Source of the DNA: Bradyrhizobium diazoefficiens
GTDB taxonomy: Bacteria > Pseudomonadota > Alphaproteobacteria > Rhizobiales > Xanthobacteraceae
DNA: 64,000 nt
Assembly (NCBI RefSeq): GCF_016616235.1
Contig: NZ_CP067100.1
Coordinates: 2,849,001 to 2,913,000 of the forward strand
Reading direction: 5' to 3'
Every line of letters starts with the position of its first letter. Within the stretch, counting starts at the first letter, position 1. Under the pieces are notes generated by a model. The model saw only the letters and a list, made by a program, of their open reading frames with translations. It searched no databases and was not told where the DNA came from. Of the stretch, positions 16,302 through 24,117 are shown piece by piece. The position numbers and the translations under genes were made by a program.

Positions 16302-17819
16302 ATGGAAGCTTTCGGTCTCCTGCTTCACGGCTTCGCCGTCCTGCTGACGTGGAAGACGCTCGTGCTGATGATGGTCGGGCTCGTGCTCGGCATCTTCGTC
16401 GGCGTGCTGCCGGGGCTTGGCGGCCCCAACGGCGTTGCGATCCTGCTGCCGCTCACCTTCACGATGGATCCGACCTCGGCGATCGTGATGCTGTCCTGCA
16501 TCTACTGGGGCGCGTTGTTCGGCGGCGCGATCACGTCGATCCTGTTCAACATCCCAGGTGAGGCCTGGTCGGTCGCGACCACCTTCGACGGCTATCCGAT
16601 GGCGCAGCAGGGCAAGGCGGCCGAAGCGCTGACCGCGGCGTTCACGTCGTCCTTCATCGGCTCGCTGGTCGCGGTGCTGCTGATCACCTTCCTTGCGCCG
16701 ATGATCTCGTCTTTTGCGCTCAAGTTCGGGCCGCCCGAGTTCTTCGCGGTGTATCTGTTGACCTTCTGCTCCTTCGTCGGCCTCGGGCGCGAGGCCAAGC
16801 ACAAGACGGTGATCTCGATGTCGCTGGGGTTGCTGCTCGCCGGCATCGGCATGGACACGGTGTCGGGCAATCTGCGCATGACCTTCGGCTCGGCCGAGCT
16901 CTTGCGCGGCATCAACTTCCTGGTCGCCGTGATCGGCCTGTTCGGCATCAGCGAGATCCTGCTGACCATGGAGGAGCGCCTCGCTTTGCGCGGCCACGCG
17001 GCGAGCATTTCGCTGCGCGTCGTGCTCGGCGTGTGGAAGGACCTGCCGAAATACTGGGTGACGCTGCTGCGTTCCTCCTTCATCGGCTGCTGGCTCGGCA
17101 TCACCCCGGGCGGTGCGATCGCGGCGTCCTTCATGGGCTACAATCTTGCAAAACGCTTCGCCAAGGATCCCGAGAGCTTTGGCAAGGGCCGCATCGAGGG
17201 CGTGTTCGCCCCGGAAACGGCGGCGCATGCGTCCGGGACATCGGCGCTGTTGCCGATGCTGGCGCTCGGCATTCCCGGCTCCGGCACTGCGGCGATCCTG
17301 CTCGGCGGCCTGATGGTGTGGGGTCTCAATCCCGGGCCGCTGCTGTTCGTCGAGCACAAGGATTTCGTTTGGGGCCTGATCGCCTCGATGTATCTCGGCA
17401 ACGTCGTCGGCCTCGTGCTGGTGCTGACCACGGTGCCCGTCTTCGCTTCGATCCTGCGCGTGCCCTTCGCCGCGGTGGCGCCGATGATCGTGGTGTCCTG
17501 CGCGATCGGCGCCTACGCGATCCAGAACGCGATGTTCGACATCTGGCTGATGCTCGGCTTCGGTGTCGTCGGTTACGTCTTCAAAAAGATCGGCATTCCC
17601 TTGGCGCCGTTCACGCTGGCGCTGGTGCTCGGCAACCGCGCCGAGGATGCCTTCCGCCTGTCGATGATCGGCTCCGGCGGTGACCTCAAAGTGTTCTGGT
17701 CGAACGGTCTGGTCGGCTCGATCGCGACGCTGGCGATCGTGCTGCTGTTTTGGCCACTCGTTGACGGTTTGCTCGTCCGCATCGGCCGCGGGCGGCCTAC
17801 ACCACCTTGGCGTCCTTGA
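16302..17819 (+). CDS. Tripartite tricarboxylate transporter large membrane subunit TctA
   Basis: This 505-residue, roughly 12-TM subunit carries the TctA signature GVLPGLGGPNGVAILLPLTF near residue 30 and the second glycine-rich re-entrant motif ITPGGAIAASFMGY near residue 270. It uses an ion gradient to move the carboxylate delivered by the TctC-type protein. The ATG at 16302 starts the first membrane helix. The last 23 bp overlap the 3' end of the convergent CoA-transferase gene, so the two transcripts are antisense to each other there. Confidence 0.93.
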   Translation: MEAFGLLLHGFAVLLTWKTLVLMMVGLVLGIFVGVLPGLGGPNGVAILLPLTFTMDPTSAIVMLSCIYWGALFGGAITSILFNIPGEAWSVATTFDGYPMAQQGKAAEALTAAFTSSFIGSLVAVLLITFLAPMISSFALKFGPPEFFAVYLLTFCSFVGLGREAKHKTVISMSLGLLLAGIGMDTVSGNLRMTFGSAELLRGINFLVAVIGLFGISEILLTMEERLALRGHAASISLRVVLGVWKDLPKYWVTLLRSSFIGCWLGITPGGAIAASFMGYNLAKRFAKDPESFGKGRIEGVFAPETAAHASGTSALLPMLALGIPGSGTAAILLGGLMVWGLNPGPLLFVEHKDFVWGLIASMYLGNVVGLVLVLTTVPVFASILRVPFAAVAPMIVVSCAIGAYAIQNAMFDIWLMLGFGVVGYVFKKIGIPLAPFTLALVLGNRAEDAFRLSMIGSGGDLKVFWSNGLVGSIATLAIVLLFWPLVDGLLVRIGRGRPTPPWRP

Positions 17820-18990
17820 GCTTCGCAATCTCGTCCGCACTGAGGCCGAACTCCTTCAGCACCTCATCGGTCTGCTCGCCGAATTCCGGCGGCCGCGCCA
17901 CCATCCTGCTCGGCGTGCGCGACAGCGTCACGGGCTGGCCGACCAGGCGGATGTGGCGGTCCTCGTCGTTCGGCACGTCCTGCGCGATGCCGAGATGCTT
18001 GACCTGCGCATCCTCGAACATCTGGTCGATGGCGTAGATCGGCCCGCACGGCACGCCGGCCTCGTTGAGCTCGCGGACCCAGGTCTCGGTCGACTTCGTC
18101 ACCGTGCGCTTCTCGATCTCGGCGTTGAGCGCGTCGCGGTTCCTGGAGCGGGCAGGGGCCGTCGCATAGTCGGGATGGGCATAGAGCTCCGGTGCGCCGA
18201 TCGCCTGAGCGCAGCGCTCCCAGATCCGCCCGCCTGTCGTGGCGATGTTGATGTAGCCGTCGGAGGTCTTGAACACGCCCGTCGGGATGCTGGTCGGGTG
18301 GTTGTTGCCGGCCTGCTTGGCGACCTCCTTCTCCATCAGCCAGCGCGCGGCCTGGAAGTCGAGCATGAAGATCTGGGCCTGGAGCAGTGAGGTCTGCACC
18401 CACTGGCCCTTGCCCGAGACCTCGCGCTCGAGCAGCGCGGTGAGAATGCCGATGGCGCAGAACAGTCCCGCCGTGAGGTCGGCGACGGGAATGCCGACCC
18501 GCATCGGGCCCTGGCCCGGCGCGCCGGTGATCGACATCAGCCCGCCCATTCCTTGCGCGATCTGATCGAAGCCCGGCCGCTTGTGATAGGGGCCGTCCTG
18601 GCCGAAGCCGGAGATGCTGCCATAGACGATGCGCGGATTGATCGCGGCGAGGCTCTCATAGTCGATGCCGAGCTTCTTCTTCACGTCAGGCCGGAAATTC
18701 TCGACCACGACGTCGGCCTTGGCGGCGAGGCGCTTGAACACGGCAAGGCCGCGCGCGTCCTTCAGGTTCAGCGTCATCGCCCGCTTGTTGCGGTGCAAAT
18801 TCTGGAAGTCGGCGCCGTGCCGTGGTCCGCCCGGCTGCTCGCCGCCGGCATCCTCGGTCAGGGCGTCGATCTTGATTACGTTCGCGCCCCAATCTGCGAG
18901 CTGCCGCACGCAGGTGGGCCCGGAGCGGACGCGGGTCAGATCGAGCACGGTGAAGCGCGACAGGGCTGCCGAGGCATGCGGAAAGGGCAT
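17797..18990 (-). CDS. CaiB/BaiF (family III) CoA-transferase
   Basis: This 397-residue family III CoA-transferase would move CoA from a donor such as succinyl-CoA onto a carboxylic acid. Evidence is the N-terminal VLDLTRVRSGPTCVRQLADW, the motif YGSISGFGQDGPY, and the catalytic Asp in VGIPVADLTAGLF (about residue 170). The start is set at ATG 18990 (MPFPHAS) because the family begins just before VLDLTR; the frame is open to 19071. It converges on tctA with a 23-bp overlap. Its place beside a carboxylate transporter suggests that it activates the imported acid as a CoA ester. Confidence 0.9.
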   Translation of the reverse strand: MPFPHASAALSRFTVLDLTRVRSGPTCVRQLADWGANVIKIDALTEDAGGEQPGGPRHGADFQNLHRNKRAMTLNLKDARGLAVFKRLAAKADVVVENFRPDVKKKLGIDYESLAAINPRIVYGSISGFGQDGPYHKRPGFDQIAQGMGGLMSITGAPGQGPMRVGIPVADLTAGLFCAIGILTALLEREVSGKGQWVQTSLLQAQIFMLDFQAARWLMEKEVAKQAGNNHPTSIPTGVFKTSDGYINIATTGGRIWERCAQAIGAPELYAHPDYATAPARSRNRDALNAEIEKRTVTKSTETWVRELNEAGVPCGPIYAIDQMFEDAQVKHLGIAQDVPNDEDRHIRLVGQPVTLSRTPSRMVARPPEFGEQTDEVLKEFGLSADEIAKLKDAKVV

Positions 18991-19117
18991 CGTGAAAGGC
19001 TCCGGGATGGATTGCGGGCCTACCATAGTGCCGAAAGGCCATGCGGCAAGTCCGGCGCGGCGCCGATGCAACCTGCCAAAATGCGATGCCTCGTGCGAAT
19101 TTGGCGCGGCGACGAGA

Positions 19118-19456
19118 TCAGCGCGACAGGCGCTTCAGCTCGGCACGCGCCTGCTCGGCCAGCGGATCATCGCCGTGGCGCGCCAGGAAGAGCTCCAACG
19201 CCTCTCGCGTTCCCTTGCGGCGGGCGGCTTCGTACTCCTCCGCCACCGCAGCGGAAGGATCACGGGCCATTGGCATGGTGGACGCGCGTCCTGCGCTGCC
19301 GACTTCCTTGCCGGCCTCGTTGCCGGTTTCTTTGCCGCTTTCATCAGCGTTGGCGGTAGCGACCATGGCTGGCTGTTCTCCGATGGACAAGCGATCCGGT
19401 CCCGCGAGCACCGCCACGAGACCAATCAGACCGGCTGACAATGGGGCTAATTTCAT
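19118..19456 (-). CDS. Small secreted or periplasmic protein of unknown function
   Basis: This protein of 112 residues starts at ATG 19456, where GAAGGA lies 5 bp upstream; the GTG at 19468 overlaps this site. It has an N-terminal hydrophobic signal-like segment (LAPLSAGLIGLVAVLAG), a low-complexity Gly/Glu/Ala middle, and a C-terminal helix-turn-helix-like stretch (TREALELFLARHGDDPLAEQ). That stretch resembles the short repeats found in stress-related caspase-like and TPR-like proteins. It is divergent from the metalloprotease gene. No function can be assigned. Confidence 0.65.
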   Translation of the reverse strand: MKLAPLSAGLIGLVAVLAGPDRLSIGEQPAMVATANADESGKETGNEAGKEVGSAGRASTMPMARDPSAAVAEEYEAARRKGTREALELFLARHGDDPLAEQARAELKRLSR

Positions 19457-19658
19457 GATTTCCTTCACAAATCATAGCAAGAGGCGGAACCCGCATCCTG
19501 CCGGCGGTCCGTATGACTACGGGATTTCATGACTAACAAGGCATTATGGCAGGGGGGCGGGCGCCGCTGCCAAATTTAAACCAAACGTATAGTTCTCTAG
19601 CTAGAATCAAGCGCCTGCTCACGAATCGCGCGAGGCGCGCCGTTCCCGGAGAGTTCCA

Positions 19659-22550
19659 TTGGCCACTTCTGTTTCCGTCACTCAGACCAATAACGCGGAT
19701 ATCGACGGTCTGCTGTCGGGCGTCAAATGGTCCGGCGTGATCTCCTACAGCTTCCCCGACTCGCCCAGCGATTACCCCAGCTCCTACAGCGGCGGCAGCA
19801 GCGAGCCGACCACCTCGGGCTTCGCTTCGGCGCCGAGCCAGATGCAGGCGGCGATCAATTACGCGATCGGACTGATCCAGAGCTACACCAACGCCAGCAT
19901 CACGTATAACGGCGCGAACAGCGCCGACATCATGATCGCGCAGTCGCCGTCGGCCAACCCGACCTCCTATGCCTATTACCCCGGCAACTATGCTGCCGGC
20001 GGCGACGTGTGGTTCGGCACCGATTACGACTACACCCAGGCAAAGCTCGGCAATTACTATTTCACGACGGCGCTGCACGAGCTCGGCCATGCCTTCGGCC
20101 TCAAGCACAGCCAAGAGACGGGCGGCGTCGCCAACGTCGCGGTGCCAAGCGCCCATGACGACAGCGAATACACTGTCATGAGCTATCGCAGCTATGTCGG
20201 TGCTTCGACGACGGCCGGCTACACCAATGAGGCCTACGGATATCCGCAGACCTATATGGCCAACGATATCCTCGCGCTCCAGACGATGTATGGCGCGAAC
20301 TACACGACCCAGAGCGGCAGCACGGTCTACACCTGGAGCCCGACGACGGGGCAGGAGTTCATCAACGGCGTCGGGCAACTCGCGCCGGGCGGTGGCGTCG
20401 GCGGGTCGGCCAACCGCATCTACGAGACCGTCTGGGACGGCGGCGGCGTCGACACCTACGACCTGTCGAACTACACGACGAACCTGAGCATCAATCTCAA
20501 TCCCGGTGCATCGTCGGTGTTCTCCACCGCGCAATTGGCCTATCTCGGAGATGGCCATTACGCGTCGGGCAATGTCTACAACGCCTATCTCTACAACGGC
20601 GACGCGCGCTCCTACATCGACAATGCGACAGGCGGCTCCGGCAACGATACCATCCTCGGCAATGCCATTGCCAACGTGCTCAACGGCGGATCCGGCAACG
20701 ACACGATCACCGGCGGCGGCGGCAACGACACCATTGTGGGCGGATCTGGCGCCGACACTGCGGTGTATTCGGGTAACAGGGCCAATTACGGCGTCACCTA
20801 CAACGCTAGCACCGATACGTTCACGCTCACCGATTTGCGCTCCGGCTCGCCTGACGGCGTCGATACCGCGACCGGCATCGAGGCATTCCAGTTTGCCGAC
20901 GGCACGATCACCAGCGCCACGCTGCTCAGCCAGGTCGGTCCGGTCACGATCGAGGCGCTCGGCGCGACCAGCCTCGTCCAGTCCGGCGGCAACTATTTCC
21001 TCGATGCCGTCGCGGGCGGCACGGGGCCGACACTGAAGCTGAGCGGCGCCGCAGTGACGCAGGGACAACTCGGCGCCTGGACGCCGATCGCGGTCGAGGC
21101 GACGTCCACCGGTTACGAAGTGGCCTGGAAGTACGGCAGCAGCGGCAGCTATTCGGTCTGGCAGACCGACAGCAACGGCAACTATATCAGCGGCAGCGAC
21201 ATGACGTCGACGTCGATCGCGACGGTCGAGAGCAGCTTCCATCAGGATCTCAACGGCGATGGCGTGATCACGCCGGCGAGCACGTCGAGCACCACGATCG
21301 AGGCCTTCGGATCGACCAGCCTCGTGCTGACGGGAAACAACTATTACCTCAATCCTGTTTCGGGCGGCACCGGGCCGACACTGAAGCTGGGCGGCGCCGC
21401 CCTGACGCAGGGACAGCTCGGCGCCTGGACTCCGATCGGGGCCGAGGCGACGTCCAGCGGCTATGAGGTGGCCTGGAAATACGGCAGCAGCGGCAGCTAT
21501 TCGGTCTGGCACACCGACAGCAGCGGCAACTATGTTAGCGGAAGCGACATGACGTCGGCGTCGATCGCGACGGTGGAGAGCAGCTTCCATCAGGATCTCA
21601 ATGGCGACGGCGTGATCACGGCCGCGAACTCATCGAGCAGCACCACGATCGAGGCCTTGGGATCGACCAGCCTCGTGCTGACGGGAAGCAACTACTTCCT
21701 CAATCCCGTCTCGGGCGGCACGGGACCGACACTGAAGCTGGGTGGCGCCGCCATGACTCAGGGGCAGCTCGGCGCCTGGGCTCCGATCGGGGCCGAGGCG
21801 ACGTCCAGCGGCTATGAGGTGGCCTGGAAATACGGCAGCAGCGGCAGCTATTCGGTCTGGCAGACCGACAGCAACGGCAATTACGTCAGCGGCAGCGATA
21901 TGACGTCGACGTCGATCGCGACGGTGGAGAGCAGCTTCCACCAGGATCTCAACGGCGACGGCGTGATCACGCCGACGAGCACGTCGAGCACCACGATCGA
22001 GGCTTTGGGATCGACCAGTCTCGTGCTGACGGGGAGCAACTACTACCTCAACCCCGTCGCGGGCGGCACGGGACCGACACTGAAGCTGGGCGGAGCCGCC
22101 ATGACTCAGGGACAGCTCGGCGCCTGGACCCCGATCGGGGCCGAGGCGACGTCCAGCGGCTATGAGGTGGCCTGGAAGTATGGCAGCGGCAGCAGCTATT
22201 CGGTCTGGCAAACCGACAGCAACGGCAACTATCTCAGCGGCAGCGACATGACGCCGACGTCGATTGCGACGGTGGAGAGCAGCTTCCATCAGGATCTCAA
22301 CGGCGACGGCGTGATTGGCGCTTCCCCTGCAAGCGGCATGGCAAGTACGCCGGGCGATTCATTTCTGTTCCGCAGCTCGCCGCCGGTCACAGTGGCTACG
22401 GAGACAACGAGCTCCGCCGGATGGGTGTCCAACGACTCCGGCCAGTTCGCGAATTGGCTTGCTGCCCAGTCGGCAAGCGGTCATGTCGACACGTCGTTCT
22501 TGGACCAGCACTTCCATATCGACGCTGCCGGCCATTTCATCCTGAGCTGA
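19659..22550 (+). CDS. Serralysin-like M10 metallopeptidase with RTX and four tryptophan-rich (W_rich_C) repeats
   Basis: This 963-residue protein probably starts at TTG 19659, with GGAGAG just upstream. The peptidase domain (about 1-230) has the zinc motif HELGHAFGLKH (H140, H144, H150; E141 catalytic) and the Met-turn VMSY (M174). Then come RTX nonapeptides (GGSGNDTILGN, GGSGNDTITG, GGGGNDTIVG; about 325-368), and four tandem units of about 116 residues (about 430-886). Each unit contains GPTLKLGG, GYEVAWKYGS, YSVWQTDSNGNY and a Ca-binding-like HQDLNGDGVI; this matches the tryptophan-rich C-terminal domain first described in Synechocystis. No Sec signal is seen, so type I (ABC) export is expected. 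No T1SS genes lie in the window. It should be a Ca2+-dependent secreted protease; the target is unknown. Confidence 0.9.
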   Translation: MATSVSVTQTNNADIDGLLSGVKWSGVISYSFPDSPSDYPSSYSGGSSEPTTSGFASAPSQMQAAINYAIGLIQSYTNASITYNGANSADIMIAQSPSANPTSYAYYPGNYAAGGDVWFGTDYDYTQAKLGNYYFTTALHELGHAFGLKHSQETGGVANVAVPSAHDDSEYTVMSYRSYVGASTTAGYTNEAYGYPQTYMANDILALQTMYGANYTTQSGSTVYTWSPTTGQEFINGVGQLAPGGGVGGSANRIYETVWDGGGVDTYDLSNYTTNLSINLNPGASSVFSTAQLAYLGDGHYASGNVYNAYLYNGDARSYIDNATGGSGNDTILGNAIANVLNGGSGNDTITGGGGNDTIVGGSGADTAVYSGNRANYGVTYNASTDTFTLTDLRSGSPDGVDTATGIEAFQFADGTITSATLLSQVGPVTIEALGATSLVQSGGNYFLDAVAGGTGPTLKLSGAAVTQGQLGAWTPIAVEATSTGYEVAWKYGSSGSYSVWQTDSNGNYISGSDMTSTSIATVESSFHQDLNGDGVITPASTSSTTIEAFGSTSLVLTGNNYYLNPVSGGTGPTLKLGGAALTQGQLGAWTPIGAEATSSGYEVAWKYGSSGSYSVWHTDSSGNYVSGSDMTSASIATVESSFHQDLNGDGVITAANSSSSTTIEALGSTSLVLTGSNYFLNPVSGGTGPTLKLGGAAMTQGQLGAWAPIGAEATSSGYEVAWKYGSSGSYSVWQTDSNGNYVSGSDMTSTSIATVESSFHQDLNGDGVITPTSTSSTTIEALGSTSLVLTGSNYYLNPVAGGTGPTLKLGGAAMTQGQLGAWTPIGAEATSSGYEVAWKYGSGSSYSVWQTDSNGNYLSGSDMTPTSIATVESSFHQDLNGDGVIGASPASGMASTPGDSFLFRSSPPVTVATETTSSAGWVSNDSGQFANWLAAQSASGHVDTSFLDQHFHIDAAGHFILS
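20946..22317 (+). repeat. Four near-identical tandem DNA repeats (348-351 bp) inside the metalloprotease gene
   Basis: Units begin at about 20946, 21294, 21645 and 21993, each with ACGATCGAGGC near its start, giving periods of 348, 351 and 348 bp. Identity is high at the DNA level, including third positions, most of all between units 2 to 4. The 3-bp length change in unit 2 adds one serine (SSSTTIEA instead of SSTTIEA). The identity points to recent duplication or ongoing gene conversion. Confidence 0.9.
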
Positions 22551-22772
22551 GGCTTGTGCACCGGCGCGGAACGCGGTGCATGAAACTTGCGCCGGGATGC
22601 GCGCTGGGCGCTTGATTGTGCCAGTGCCGTTTGACGTGCTGGACGCGGTCGAACATCACGTATTCGTCGCACTGACGGATTAGATCCAAACCGTCAAATC
22701 GGCCGCGCGGCCGTGCTCTGGATTCTGGTCCAGCGGCGGACTAGTCTCGTCGGCAGGCAGGGAAGGAACGGC

Positions 22773-23315
22773 ATGAAATCTCTCAATGAATGCGATGCTC
22801 TGCGGCGCCATGCAGGTGCTGTGCGGCGGGGCAGGCGGGCCTGTGCCGTCGCCGTGCTTCTGCTCGTGACGGCGATGCCGGCGTACGCCCTGTCATTGCG
22901 CCAGGGCGTGTCCGCGTTCCAGCGCCAGGACTATGTGACGGCCTCCCGCATCTTCATCCCGCTCGCCGAGCGCGGAAATGCCGCGGCGCAGACCTATCTC
23001 GGCTTCCTGTTCGAGACCGGCCGCGGCGTGCCGATGAACTATACGGAAGCTGCGATGTGGTACCGCCGCGCGGCGGAGCAGGGCGACAGCCGCGCCCAAT
23101 ATTCGCTGGGCCTGCTCTATGACCGCGGCCAGGGCGTGCCCCAGGACATCGTCGAGGCCTCCAAATGGCTCAACCTGTCGACGGCAGCATCGCCGCCCCG
23201 GGTGCGCGAGTCGCGGGCCAGGATCCGCGATGCCGTCACCACCAAGATGACGCGTGGGGAGATCGCCCAGGCCCGCCTGCGGGCCCTGGAATGGGCCCCG
23301 AGCCGGGAGCACTGA
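22773..23315 (+). CDS. Sel1-repeat protein with signal peptide
   Basis: This 180-residue protein starts at ATG 22773 (GGAAGGAAC upstream). An N-terminal signal (ACAVAVLLLVTAMPAYA) is followed by helical Sel1-like repeats: AERGNAAAQTYLGFLFETGR, GVPMNYTEAAMWYRRAAEQG and DSRAQYSLGLLYDRGQGVPQ. Such periplasmic TPR/Sel1 proteins act as protein-protein adaptors. It lies between the secreted protease and the type II secretion genes, but on its own 220-bp upstream region. A specific role cannot be named. Confidence 0.85.
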   Translation: MKSLNECDALRRHAGAVRRGRRACAVAVLLLVTAMPAYALSLRQGVSAFQRQDYVTASRIFIPLAERGNAAAQTYLGFLFETGRGVPMNYTEAAMWYRRAAEQGDSRAQYSLGLLYDRGQGVPQDIVEASKWLNLSTAASPPRVRESRARIRDAVTTKMTRGEIAQARLRALEWAPSREH

Positions 23316-23440
23316 CCCTGCCGGCCCGGTGCTTTCGGCAGTCGCAAAATAAAAAACGCGAAAACAACCCCATGCACAGTAGAGCGTGAGGGGCAGGGAG
23401 ACTGCGCCGGAACGACGAATAATCCTGACATCGTCGTGCT

Positions 23441-24037
23441 TTAGCCCGGCCAGCCGCCGAGCCAGTTGAGATACCAGGTCTCGCCCAGCCAACCGATCCA
23501 GATGGCCGGTGCCAGGAACAGCCCGAACGGCAGGAACGCGGTCGCGCGCAGCCGTTTCCTTTGCAGGGCAGCATTGATGACATAGGCGCCGATCGCCAGC
23601 AGCGCCGCAAGCTCGATCACCGCCAGCACGGTGGCAAGATCGAGCCAGGCCCCGCACACCGCCGCGAGCTTGACGTCGCCGAACCCAAGCCCGTCGCGGC
23701 CGCGCCAGTGGCGGTAGGCCAGCATCAGCAGCAGTAGCGGCAGCGCGACCGCCGCGGCCCGGGCCAGCGGCCACAGCAGGGCCTCGATGCCGAGATCAGG
23801 CACGAACGCGCCGGCGCGGAGCAGGGCGAGCGCGAAAGCCGTGCCGGTCAGTTCGTTCGGAATGAGATAGTGGCGCGCATCGTACGTCGCGATCGCCAGC
23901 ATCAGCGCGGCCAAAAAGGCGCCGTAAAGGCCCTCCGCGCCCGGCGCGGTGACGAGGCTTGCGAACACGCCCAGTAGCAGGGCGATGCCGATTGCGAGCG
24001 AAGGGCCCGTCTCTTCGTCCGCCACCTGATCCGTCAC
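23441..24037 (-). CDS. Prepilin peptidase (A24 family), short form without methylase domain
   Basis: This 198-residue, about 6-TM aspartic peptidase would cut the G|F leader of the pseudopilins encoded at 29792-32692. The two catalytic aspartates are visible in IATYDARHYLIPN (about residue 52) and GLGFGDVKLAA (about residue 117). Full PilD/GspO enzymes have about 270-290 residues and an N-terminal Cys-rich N-methyltransferase part, which is absent here, so N-methylation must be done elsewhere or not at all. The GTG start at 24037 has no good ribosome-binding site; GTG 24025 is an alternative. gspD lies upstream on the same strand with a degenerate palindrome between. Confidence 0.87.
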   Translation of the reverse strand: MTDQVADEETGPSLAIGIALLLGVFASLVTAPGAEGLYGAFLAALMLAIATYDARHYLIPNELTGTAFALALLRAGAFVPDLGIEALLWPLARAAAVALPLLLLMLAYRHWRGRDGLGFGDVKLAAVCGAWLDLATVLAVIELAALLAIGAYVINAALQRKRLRATAFLPFGLFLAPAIWIGWLGETWYLNWLGGWPG

Positions 24038-24050
24038 GGTTGTTGTTGGC

Positions 24051-24116
24051 GCATGATCTTTCCGGAAAGCCGCTGCATGCCTTGCATCAACGTGGCCCTT
24101 CGGGTCCGGACCATGC
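24051..24116. repeat. Degenerate REP-like palindrome between gspD and prepilin peptidase
   Basis: GCATGATCTTTCCGGAAAG near 24052 and GGGTCCGGACCATGC near 24100 form an imperfect inverted repeat. Its left arm resembles the left arm of the repeat at 34444-34490 (GCATGATCTTTTCGGAAAA). It fills most of the 80-bp gap between the two minus-strand genes. Confidence 0.5.
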
Positions 24117-24117
24117 C

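Noticed and set aside
16287..17840. Minus-strand open frame of 517 codons opposite tctA
   Set aside because: It is an antisense shadow of a conserved membrane-protein gene; the product is charged, His/Arg/Gln-rich and without a family.
19533..21590. Long minus-strand open frame (685 codons) opposite the metalloprotease gene
   Set aside because: It mirrors the repeat-rich, GC-biased coding strand of an unmistakable M10/RTX protein. It has an Arg/Ala/Val-rich composition, no domain and no start signal.
20946..22317. Regular repeats considered as a CRISPR or satellite array
   Set aside because: The units are about 350 bp, in frame, and encode a known repeat domain; there are no short direct repeats with unique spacers.
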